Source: Sediminibacterium sp. | GTDB taxonomy: Bacteria; Bacteroidota; Bacteroidia; Chitinophagales; Chitinophagaceae | Reading direction: 5' to 3' | NCBI GenBank assembly: GCA_017987615.1 | Contig: JAGNTI010000018.1 | Span: forward strand, 1 to 13,126 | DNA: 13,126 nt | Shown here: positions 7,580 to 13,126 of the stretch, one piece after another | How the letters are laid out: each line of letters begins with the position of its first letter | How positions within the stretch are numbered: the first letter of the stretch is position 1 | Position numbers and translations under genes: made by a program | The notes under the pieces: model-generated | What the model was told of the DNA's origin: nothing | What the model saw: only the letters and a program-made list of their open reading frames with translations | Databases searched by the model: none

Positions 7580-8614
7580 TTAATAGCTCATTTCATCCAT
7601 TTGAACCTTGCCTTTAAAGGTCCAAAAAACAAAAAGCGTGTAAGCGCCAACAAGTGGTGTTCCAATGGAAGCAATGAGTAATAATGTTTTCATTGTTTTC
7701 AAAGAAGAAGCAGCATTGGTAATCGTAATACTATTTGCTGGATCATTACTTGCCAGGAGGAGTACAGGAAAAACTTCTAAGGCAACCATGGCAAGTACCG
7801 ATGCAATAGTAATGGACGAACTAATAAAGGCAAATCGATATTTCCTTCTATTGAGTTGCCTTGGAATATTAGCAATCGCAAGAAACATAATAATGGGTAG
7901 TATAAAATAGGCTGGATGTGATCTTAGCTGATCACTTAAGTGTGGAATATATAATAGGGTATAGAGTGATGATACACTAAATGCAATTAAAAAAAAGATT
8001 GTAAAATTTTTAGCGAGTATGGTGGTTTTAGCAAATAGTCGATTCTCGGTTTTCATGGTTAAATAAATGGCCCCATGCATCATAAACAGTGCTAAACTGG
8101 TTACCGCAACCATGATGCTAAATGGATTTATAAAACTGAGCCAATCGCCAATAAATTCATGATTCTTGTTGAGCGGAATACCTAAAGCCACATTTCCTAA
8201 CATTAAACCCAAAGAAACAGTAATCGTGATACTTGAAAATGAATAAATAAAATCCCAAGTCATCCTCCATTTTTTTCCGGGCTCTTTGCTTCTAAATTCG
8301 ATCGCAACGCCGCGCCATATGAGGCCCACAATAAAAACCATGAACGGTATATAGAATGCCGAAAAAATAGCTGCATAAGCTACCGGGAATCCGGCAAACA
8401 AAGCGCCTCCACCTATCACCAGCCAAACTTCATTGCCATCCCAAATAGGACCAATTGCATTTAAGGCAATACGTCTACTTTCTTCTTTATTTAAAAATAA
8501 ATGCAAAGCGCCAGCGCCTAAATCAAAACCATCTAAAATGGCGTATCCAGATATAACTCCTCCAAATACGAGAAACCACCATGTGTTATAATCTATGCCT
8601 AATAATGTTTCCAT
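7580..8614 (-). CDS. cydB: Cytochrome bd ubiquinol/menaquinol oxidase subunit II
   Basis: A 344-residue, strongly hydrophobic protein of about eight to nine membrane helices. The N-terminal helix region carries the CydB signature AILDGFDLGAG (about 25-35) and then GPIWDGNEVWLVIGGGALFAGFP (about 55-77), with the conserved Trp58-Asp59-Gly60-Asn61-Glu62. IWRGVAIEFR near 99-108 is another family block. CydB pairs with CydA in the inner membrane and supports the proton/oxygen path of the oxidase. It starts 9 nt after the cydA stop, showing tight translational linkage. It is slightly shorter than the E. coli subunit (379 residues), with no sign of truncation. Confidence 0.95.
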   Translation of the reverse strand: METLLGIDYNTWWFLVFGGVISGYAILDGFDLGAGALHLFLNKEESRRIALNAIGPIWDGNEVWLVIGGGALFAGFPVAYAAIFSAFYIPFMVFIVGLIWRGVAIEFRSKEPGKKWRMTWDFIYSFSSITITVSLGLMLGNVALGIPLNKNHEFIGDWLSFINPFSIMVAVTSLALFMMHGAIYLTMKTENRLFAKTTILAKNFTIFFLIAFSVSSLYTLLYIPHLSDQLRSHPAYFILPIIMFLAIANIPRQLNRRKYRFAFISSSITIASVLAMVALEVFPVLLLASNDPANSITITNAASSLKTMKTLLLIASIGTPLVGAYTLFVFWTFKGKVQMDEMSY

Positions 8615-8623
8615 GGTGTTATT

Positions 8624-9994
8624 TTATCCGTTGATTCTTTCTGCTCGTATGCTATGGGTTTCATTTGTTTCCATGGCTGATACGGGTCCGTGCTTTATTT
8701 TCTTGTTCAACAAATAAATAAATAAAGCAAAAAGTGTGAGGTATACCAGTCCAAATAAAATTAATGAAAATACAATTTGATTGGCTTTAACTGATTGTGA
8801 AAGTGCGTCAGATGTTCTTAGTAAACCGTATACAACCCAGGGTTGTCGGCCCATTTCTGCGGCAAACCAACCCGCTTGATTGGCTATTTGTGGTAAAAAT
8901 ACGGACCAAGCAAACACATGTAGTAGCCAAGTTTTTTCAAATAATTTTCCTTTGTATAAAAGCCATGATGCATAGGCAGTTAAGCCAATTAAAAACATGC
9001 CAATGGCAATCATGATATGGTATACCTGAAAGATGGCGTTAATTTGTGTTGGTCTATTATTTGGATCAAAGGCATTTAAGCCAGTGACTGGTTTATTAAA
9101 ATCTTGATGTAATAAAAAACTAAGCCCTCCTGGAATTTTCAAACCATTTACTTGTTGGGTTTTATTGTTAACCCAGCCAAATAAATACATATCTGCGGCA
9201 GCACTGCTATCATAGTGTCCTTCTAGAGCGGCTAATTTTGCAGGTTGGTTGGTGGCAACACCGTCGGCACTTTTATGTCCTGTTGCCAACTGTGCAAAAG
9301 AAAAAAACGTAGCAATAATTAAAGCAATTTTAAAAGAGGGTTTTGCAATTTCAACATGCCTTTTTTTAATTAAATAATAAGCGTTTACACTTAATACTAA
9401 AAAAGCGCCCGATAGAAATGCGCCAATCCAAACATGTGTTAAACGGTCCATACTGGATGGATTAAAAACCATGGCCCAGAAGTTGGTAATTTCTGCTCTT
9501 GCGTGCATGCCTTCACCAACAATATGAAAACCTGCTGGTGTTTGTTGCCAGCTATTTGCAACAACAATCCAAACAGCACTAAACATGGATCCTAAAAAAA
9601 CCATGATCGTAGAAAAGTAATGTACTTTGGGATTCACTCTATTCCATCCAAACAGCAGCACGCCTAAAAAGCCGCTTTCAAGTGCAAAGGCAAAAATACC
9701 TTCGGCAGCTAAGGCGCTTCCAAAAATATCACCTACGTATTTTGAATAAGCCGCCCAATTGGTGCCAAATTCAAATTCCATGACAATACCTGTTGCTACC
9801 CCTATTCCAAAAATAAGGGCAAATATCTTAATCCAGAACTGCGTCATATGTTTATAATGCTGCAGCCCTGTTTTAAGATACATGCCCTCCATAATAACTA
9901 AAATAAGTCCTAGACCAATGCTTAAAGGCGGATAGATGTAGTGAAACGCTACCGTAAAAGCAAATTGAATCCGGGCCAATATTTCAGTTTCCAT
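8624..9994 (-). CDS. cydA: Cytochrome bd ubiquinol/menaquinol oxidase subunit I (short Q-loop)
   Basis: The 456-residue subunit carries the haems and oxidises quinol, reducing O2 to water. Conserved ligands are present by position: His18 (b595/d haem His), His187 in LTHVWIGA and Met328 in YHIMIAIG (b558 ligands), Glu98 and Glu106 (proton channel/haem region), and Lys253 and Glu258 in PAKLAALEGH of the quinol-binding loop. GRQPW is at 382-386. Lys253 to Met328 is 75 residues versus about 141 in E. coli, so this is the short Q-loop type. It starts 9 nt after the stop of the persulfide dioxygenase gene, so the oxidase is transcribed with a sulfur-oxidation enzyme. In E. coli, cytochrome bd keeps working in sulfide that inhibits haem-copper oxidases, which fits this setting. 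Confidence 0.96.
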   Translation of the reverse strand: METEILARIQFAFTVAFHYIYPPLSIGLGLILVIMEGMYLKTGLQHYKHMTQFWIKIFALIFGIGVATGIVMEFEFGTNWAAYSKYVGDIFGSALAAEGIFAFALESGFLGVLLFGWNRVNPKVHYFSTIMVFLGSMFSAVWIVVANSWQQTPAGFHIVGEGMHARAEITNFWAMVFNPSSMDRLTHVWIGAFLSGAFLVLSVNAYYLIKKRHVEIAKPSFKIALIIATFFSFAQLATGHKSADGVATNQPAKLAALEGHYDSSAAADMYLFGWVNNKTQQVNGLKIPGGLSFLLHQDFNKPVTGLNAFDPNNRPTQINAIFQVYHIMIAIGMFLIGLTAYASWLLYKGKLFEKTWLLHVFAWSVFLPQIANQAGWFAAEMGRQPWVVYGLLRTSDALSQSVKANQIVFSLILFGLVYLTLFALFIYLLNKKIKHGPVSAMETNETHSIRAERING

Positions 9995-10003
9995 ATGTTG
10001 TTT

Positions 10004-11395
10004 TTAGTATGCTAATGGTTGTGCTTCTTTAATCCACTCATTCATGCCTGGACTATAATTAGAAACGTTGGTATATCCTTCTTTTACAAGTAATGAGTAG
10101 CCAATAGCCGCTCTATCACCACCTTGGCAATGAATAATAACGGGTTTGTCTTTTGGAACTTTAGCAAGGTTTTGTAATAATGTACCTACAAAAACATTGG
10201 TTGCACCTGCAATATGTCCAGCGTTAAATTCTGCAGCACCTCTAAGGTCAATTACCTGCGCTGTTGTATTTGCTTTTACATCACTAATATTAACCATTGT
10301 AGAAGTTGATAATGGACCGTTGGCTAGTTCGTTAATTTTAGCAGCGTCCACAAAACCATGGATATTGTCGAGTCCAATACGCATTAATTTTCTGGTTAAA
10401 TCATCCATTTGACTAGGGGCTGCTAATAAAATAAACGGCTCGTTGTATGTTACAAACCAACCCATCCAAGTAGCAAAAGAATTGTTACCCTGAATATTGA
10501 TACTGCCCGGAATAAATCCTTTTTCAAAATCTTGTTTGTTTCTAGTGTCAATCAGTTTAACACCTTTATCCATAGCTGCTTTTAATTCGGCAGCTGTCAT
10601 TTCTTTAATGGTAGGTACTTCTGTTAACAAAGGACGATCTACTTTATTGAGTTCCTTCATTTTTGCAAAATACTTTGGCGGCTCTGGTTGATCTGTTAAT
10701 AAGAAATCAATAAAGCCAGCTTTGTTTGTTCCATAGCTAAATGCCCAGTTTCTTTTTTTCTCGTAACCTACTGTTGTGCTAGGTACAGCGCCCAAAGCTT
10801 TACCACACGCAGATCCTGCGCCATGGCCCGGCCATACTTGAATAAATTCAGGAAGATTTGCAAACAGGTTAATAGACTGATACATTTGCTCAGCACCCTT
10901 GTCTTGTGTACCCACCATGCCAGCTGCTTTTTCTAATAAGTCAGGACGTCCAATATCTCCTACAAACACAAAGTCTCCAGTAAATAACATCACAGGCTCT
11001 TTACTTGCTGGTGTATCGGTTAATAAGAAGCTAATGCTTTCTGGTGTGTGTCCTGGGGTATGTAAAACCTCAATTTTTAAATTACCAACCATTACCTCAG
11101 TGCCATGCTTTAAACCTTCATGCGCAAATTCATATTCCCAACCTTCACCACCTTCGTCTGATAAATACATTTTAGCACCTGTAACGGCAGCTAGTTCACG
11201 AGAGCCGGTTAAAAAATCGGCGTGGATATGGGTTTCAAAAATATGCGTGATTTGCATATTGTTTTGCTTAGCAATTTCGAGGTAGGTATCGATATCGCGC
11301 TTTGGGTCAATAACCGCAGCAATGCCTGCTTTTTGACATCCAATAAAATAACTTGCTTGGGCTAAGGTTTTGTCGTAAACGTGTTGAAAATACAT
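10004..11395 (-). CDS. Persulfide dioxygenase-rhodanese fusion (metallo-beta-lactamase fold plus two rhodanese domains, CstB-like)
   Basis: This 463-residue cytosolic-type protein has an N-terminal metallo-beta-lactamase domain (about 1-240). It shows THIHAD (His56, His58, Asp60), HTPGHT (112-117, His116) and FTGD (Asp141), the expected mononuclear iron site of persulfide dioxygenases. WPGHGAGSACGK holds Cys197. A first rhodanese fold (about 262-350) has no cysteine and should be inactive. A second (about 366-460) has the active loop CQGGDR, with Cys423. This order, including a cysteine near the dioxygenase site and a degenerate middle domain, matches Staphylococcus CstB as I know it. The family oxidises persulfide or glutathione persulfide to sulfite or thiosulfate using O2. 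It is the first gene of the operon with cydAB and DUF202. Its promoter carries a Crp/Fnr-type box. Confidence 0.9.
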   Translation of the reverse strand: MYFQHVYDKTLAQASYFIGCQKAGIAAVIDPKRDIDTYLEIAKQNNMQITHIFETHIHADFLTGSRELAAVTGAKMYLSDEGGEGWEYEFAHEGLKHGTEVMVGNLKIEVLHTPGHTPESISFLLTDTPASKEPVMLFTGDFVFVGDIGRPDLLEKAAGMVGTQDKGAEQMYQSINLFANLPEFIQVWPGHGAGSACGKALGAVPSTTVGYEKKRNWAFSYGTNKAGFIDFLLTDQPEPPKYFAKMKELNKVDRPLLTEVPTIKEMTAAELKAAMDKGVKLIDTRNKQDFEKGFIPGSINIQGNNSFATWMGWFVTYNEPFILLAAPSQMDDLTRKLMRIGLDNIHGFVDAAKINELANGPLSTSTMVNISDVKANTTAQVIDLRGAAEFNAGHIAGATNVFVGTLLQNLAKVPKDKPVIIHCQGGDRAAIGYSLLVKEGYTNVSNYSPGMNEWIKEAQPLAY

Positions 11396-11431
11396 AAGTA
11401 TAAATTTTTAGTTTGTTTTATTTTGATACTG

Positions 11432-11478
11432 CAAAGATGTACTATCAAAACGCCATTCATTGTGACAAATATCACAAT
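11432..11478 (-). promoter_or_regulatory. Crp/Fnr-type class II promoter of the persulfide dioxygenase-cydAB operon
   Basis: ATTGTGA (11459-11465) and TCACAAT (11472-11478) are perfect inverted arms around 6 nt, an exact TGTGA-N6-TCACA Crp-like box. Downstream on the minus strand, after 19 nt, is CATCTTTG (11439-11432), one mismatch from TAnnTTTG. A start about 6 nt further puts the box centre (11468.5) near -42, the class II activator position. A -33 TTTG at normal spacing is missing, as expected if an activator replaces it. The leader to the ATG at 11395 would be about 31 nt. The palindrome and spacing are seen directly; activation is inferred. Confidence 0.75.
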
Positions 11479-11485
11479 CCCAAAA

Positions 11486-11917
11486 CTAAAGGCCGGCCTT
11501 TAAATAGCTCCATCCTTCTTCTTGTTTTAGAATCAATTCCGCTACCCCAGATGGTACTGAAACAACGGCTGGTATTAGCATTTGCTTGGTAATACCATAT
11601 TTTTTCATGGTATTTTCACAAGCATTAAACACAATGCCTTGTTTTAAAAGATCTTCTATATCAGTGATAAGATGCGATTTTGAAGCCACTAAAAAATTGA
11701 GTGCTTTACCATGAACAACTACTTCGATAGATATGTTACCGGGCCAAATTTTTGATAAATTTTTGACATTCCCAATAACGCCACCCCAAGCAGCTGTATC
11801 TGCTGTATTTAATTGAATCACTACTTTATGCTGCTTTGGCTGGTTATTTGTTTGCGCAAAGGCATTTGTACTTAATTGAATCAATAACGTAAAGACCAAT
11901 AATTTAATGAGTTTCAT
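11486..11917 (-). CDS. Exported DsrE/DsrF-family sulfur-carrier-like protein
   Basis: A 143-residue protein with an apparent Sec signal peptide (1-21, basic KLIK, hydrophobic core, cleavage after AFA before QT). The mature part, about 29-143, has the DsrE-like alpha/beta pattern: a HKVVIQLNTADTAAWGG start, IEVVVHGKALNFLV, and IVFNACENTMKKYGI with the single cysteine Cys100. The ACxNTM cysteine is the position used by DsrE/TusD-like proteins to carry persulfide sulfur. The signal peptide places it in the periplasm, unlike cytosolic DsrE. It lies 53 nt after the rhodanese gene on the same strand and 90 nt before the dioxygenase operon. I see no convincing own promoter, so transcription from the rhodanese promoter is likely. 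Precise function is inferred only from family and neighbours. Confidence 0.8.
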   Translation of the reverse strand: MKLIKLLVFTLLIQLSTNAFAQTNNQPKQHKVVIQLNTADTAAWGGVIGNVKNLSKIWPGNISIEVVVHGKALNFLVASKSHLITDIEDLLKQGIVFNACENTMKKYGITKQMLIPAVVSVPSGVAELILKQEEGWSYLKAGL

Positions 11918-11970
11918 GTACAGTTGTTTAAAATGTATAAAATGAGTAATTACACAATATAAACTTTTTA

Positions 11971-12255
11971 TTAATTGCCTGCAAAATGAAGCATGTCGTA
12001 AAGACCGCCGCCATTGTACACTTCACTTACACCATGTTGACCTAAAATGCTTGCTGCCATTCCACTTCGATTTCCGCTTCTGCAGTACACTACAATTGGT
12101 TTAGGCATTTCACCAATTTTACTTGCGGCGTCCTGAACGGTTTCGAGCGGAATGTTTAAAGCGCCTGGAAAATGTTCTGCATCAAATTCTAGTTGACTTC
12201 TAACATCAATGATGGTTGCTTTTTTTTCTTTGATGAGTTCAATAAGATGTGTCAT
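11971..12255 (-). CDS. Single-domain rhodanese (thiosulfate/persulfide sulfurtransferase)
   Basis: Starting at the ATG at 12255 gives 94 residues beginning MTHLIELIKEKKA. An upstream in-frame ATG at 12309 is rejected: it lies before the predicted promoter -7 box (12302-12295), so the resulting extension would not be transcribed. The rhodanese fold is evident from IIDVRSQLEFDAEHFPGALNIP and the active loop CRSGNRS (58-64), with Cys58. The protein has no signal peptide and should be cytosolic. Rhodaneses move sulfane sulfur between thiosulfate, persulfides and low-molecular-weight thiols. Its neighbours (DsrE-like, persulfide dioxygenase, SQR) suggest it handles persulfide made by SQR. It is the first gene of a probable two-gene unit with the DsrE-like gene. 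Confidence 0.92.
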   Translation of the reverse strand: MTHLIELIKEKKATIIDVRSQLEFDAEHFPGALNIPLETVQDAASKIGEMPKPIVVYCRSGNRSGMAASILGQHGVSEVYNGGGLYDMLHFAGN

Positions 12256-12294
12256 AATTTTTGTTTTTATTATTTGTAGTACTAGATGATAACA

Positions 12295-12341
12295 CAAAAT
12301 TGGCTCCAAACATCAAGACCATTCGTGATAATTGTCACATG
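12295..12341 (-). promoter_or_regulatory. Crp/Fnr-type promoter of the rhodanese-DsrE unit
   Basis: On the minus strand TGTGA-N6-TCACG (12339-12324) matches the Crp-like box in 9 of 10 positions. Nineteen nucleotides after the 20-bp site (12341-12322) comes CAATTTTG (12302-12295), one mismatch from TAnnTTTG. The spacing is identical to the dioxygenase promoter. The start would be near 12289, about 34 nt before the ATG at 12255. The regulator is not in the window. Confidence 0.65.
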
Positions 12342-12375
12342 GAGTGTTTTAATTTAACTTATTTTATTTATACAC

Positions 12376-12422
12376 TGTGTGACTGATGTTACGGATAAGT
12401 AGTTGGCACGGCGCTAGATTTA
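12376..12422 (+). promoter_or_regulatory. Degenerate Crp/Fnr-type promoter of the SQR gene
   Basis: TGTGA (12378-12382), N6, TTACG (12389-12393) keeps the first half-site fully and three of five positions of the second. After the same 19-nt interval from the 20-bp site, TAGATTTA (12415-12422) is one mismatch from TAnnTTTG. The start would fall near 12428, about 13 nt before the ATG at 12441. The half-site is weak on its own; the conserved spacing is what supports it. Confidence 0.5.
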
Positions 12423-12440
12423 CGTCTTAAATTCAAGCGT

Positions 12441-13126
12441 ATGAAAAATAAATACCAAATTGTTGTAGTAGGCGGCGGTAATGGTGGCATTACTGTTGCG
12501 GCACAACTTTTAAGAAAAGACAAAAATTTAGATATTGCTATTATTGATCCATCGGCACATCATTATTATCAACCTGCATGGACCATGGTAGGTGGAGGTA
12601 TTTATGATATTGATGATACGGTTAAATCAGAAGCATCCGTTATTCCAGAAGGCGTAACGTGGATCAAAGAAGCTGTTACAGGGTTTGCGCCGGATCAAAA
12701 TGAAGTGATGCTTGCATCAGGCATTAATGTAGGCTATGCGTATTTAGTAGTGGCCCCAGGCATTCAGCTCAATTGGAATGAGGTAAAAGGTCTAGCAGAA
12801 AATATTGGAAAAAACGGGGTATGCTCAAATTATAGTTTTGCAACAGCGCCTTACACTTTTGAATGTCTTAAAAATTCAAAAAGCGGCAGGGCTATATTTA
12901 CAAGCCCGCATACACCCGTAAAATGTGGTGGTGCTCCGCAAAAAATCATGTACCTCGCTGCCGACTATTTTAAAAAGCATCAGCTGGGAAAGGCTATTCA
13001 GGTTGAGTTTTGGTCGGGTGGTACAAAGCTATTTGGCACCAAAAAATTTGAAGACGCACTTAAAAAAGTGGTCGCTAATTTTGGCATCAAAGAAAATTAT
13101 TATCAGAAGTTAGTAGAAATAGACGG
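12441..13126 (+). CDS. sqr: Sulfide:quinone oxidoreductase (5' part, cut by window end; HMT2/SQOR-like type II)
   Basis: The reading frame from ATG 12441 stays open to the window edge, giving 228 residues. The N-terminus KYQIVVVGGGNGG (4-16) is the FAD-binding dinucleotide fold. HHYYQPAWTMVGGG (40-53), VVAPGIQLNW (103-112), GVCSNYS (126-132) and FTSPHTPVKCGGAPQKIMYLAADYF (153-177) are diagnostic of the SQOR/HMT2-like group; Cys162 matches the redox cysteine in VKC(A/G)GAPQK. The second redox cysteine and C-terminal membrane-anchoring region lie beyond the window. SQR oxidises sulfide at the membrane, transfers sulfane sulfur to an acceptor and passes electrons to quinone. It is divergent from the rhodanese gene; the shared 185-nt intergenic region holds one Crp/Fnr-like site for each. 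Confidence 0.9.
   Translation, partial: MKNKYQIVVVGGGNGGITVAAQLLRKDKNLDIAIIDPSAHHYYQPAWTMVGGGIYDIDDTVKSEASVIPEGVTWIKEAVTGFAPDQNEVMLASGINVGYAYLVVAPGIQLNWNEVKGLAENIGKNGVCSNYSFATAPYTFECLKNSKSGRAIFTSPHTPVKCGGAPQKIMYLAADYFKKHQLGKAIQVEFWSGGTKLFGTKKFEDALKKVVANFGIKENYYQKLVEID

Noticed and set aside
10899..11285. 128-codon plus-strand open frame opposite the dioxygenase gene
   Set aside because: Antisense shadow of a gene with intact catalytic motifs; no recognisable protein features.
11487..11502. 16-bp perfect palindrome TAAAGGCCGGCCTTTA at the end of the DsrE-like gene, considered as a terminator or operator
   Set aside because: It has no loop and no following T-tract, and it is mostly the codons for Lys-Ala-Gly-Leu plus stop. 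It is more likely a coding coincidence.
11941..11956. Partial Crp-like box (TGTGT-N6-TCATT on the minus strand) upstream of the DsrE-like gene
   Set aside because: It matches 7 of 10 positions in AT-rich DNA, and the 19-nt rule would place its -7 box over the start codon, where no TAnnTTTG match exists.
12256..12309. N-terminal extension of the rhodanese from the ATG at 12309
   Set aside because: The extension has no family similarity and begins upstream of the predicted promoter -7 element.
12925..13113. 62-codon open frame on the plus strand
   Set aside because: It is an out-of-frame shadow inside the SQR coding region, which has clear family motifs in its own frame.

Overview
The window looks like a chromosomal segment of a Bacteroidota bacterium, probably Chitinophagia or a near relative. 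Evidence: a SusC/SusD pair with a SusC-type plug signature and a lipoprotein SusD, AT-rich DNA, a DUF3467 gene, start codons without clear Shine-Dalgarno sequences, and repeated matches to the Bacteroidota promoter element TAnnTTTG. The genus cannot be fixed from the sequence alone.

Layout. Positions 1-216 (minus strand) hold the 5' end of folD. After a divergent intergenic region, susC (421-3504) and susD (3525-5012) form an outer-membrane uptake pair that ends at a strong terminator (5036-5070). Three housekeeping-type genes follow on the plus strand: a DUF3467 protein, prs (PRPP synthetase) and ribosomal protein L25. A hairpin at 7171-7207 has T-tracts on both strands and separates them from the converging minus-strand cluster.

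The right half (7245-13126) is a sulfide/sulfane-sulfur oxidation island. On the minus strand a tight operon reads: persulfide dioxygenase-rhodanese fusion (CstB-like), cydA, cydB, DUF202 membrane protein. Upstream, also on the minus strand, are a single-domain rhodanese and an exported DsrE-family protein. Divergent from these, on the plus strand, is a sulfide:quinone oxidoreductase (SQR), cut by the window end. A reasonable model is that SQR oxidises sulfide to persulfide and reduces quinone. The dioxygenase/rhodaneses/DsrE protein would then handle the sulfane sulfur, and cytochrome bd (known in E. coli to resist sulfide) would reoxidise the quinol.

The most notable observation is regulatory. 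Each of the three island promoters (dioxygenase-cyd, rhodanese-DsrE, SQR) has a Crp/Fnr-type box (TGTGA-N6-TCACA or a degenerate form). In each, exactly 19 nt separate the 20-bp box from a -7 element resembling TAnnTTTG. The implied operator centre is near -42, the class II activator position, so the island looks like one regulon of an unidentified Crp/Fnr-family regulator that is not in this window.

No tRNA, rRNA, CRISPR array or complete insertion sequence was seen. No stretch over 300 bases lacks a gene; the longest gap is 217-420.
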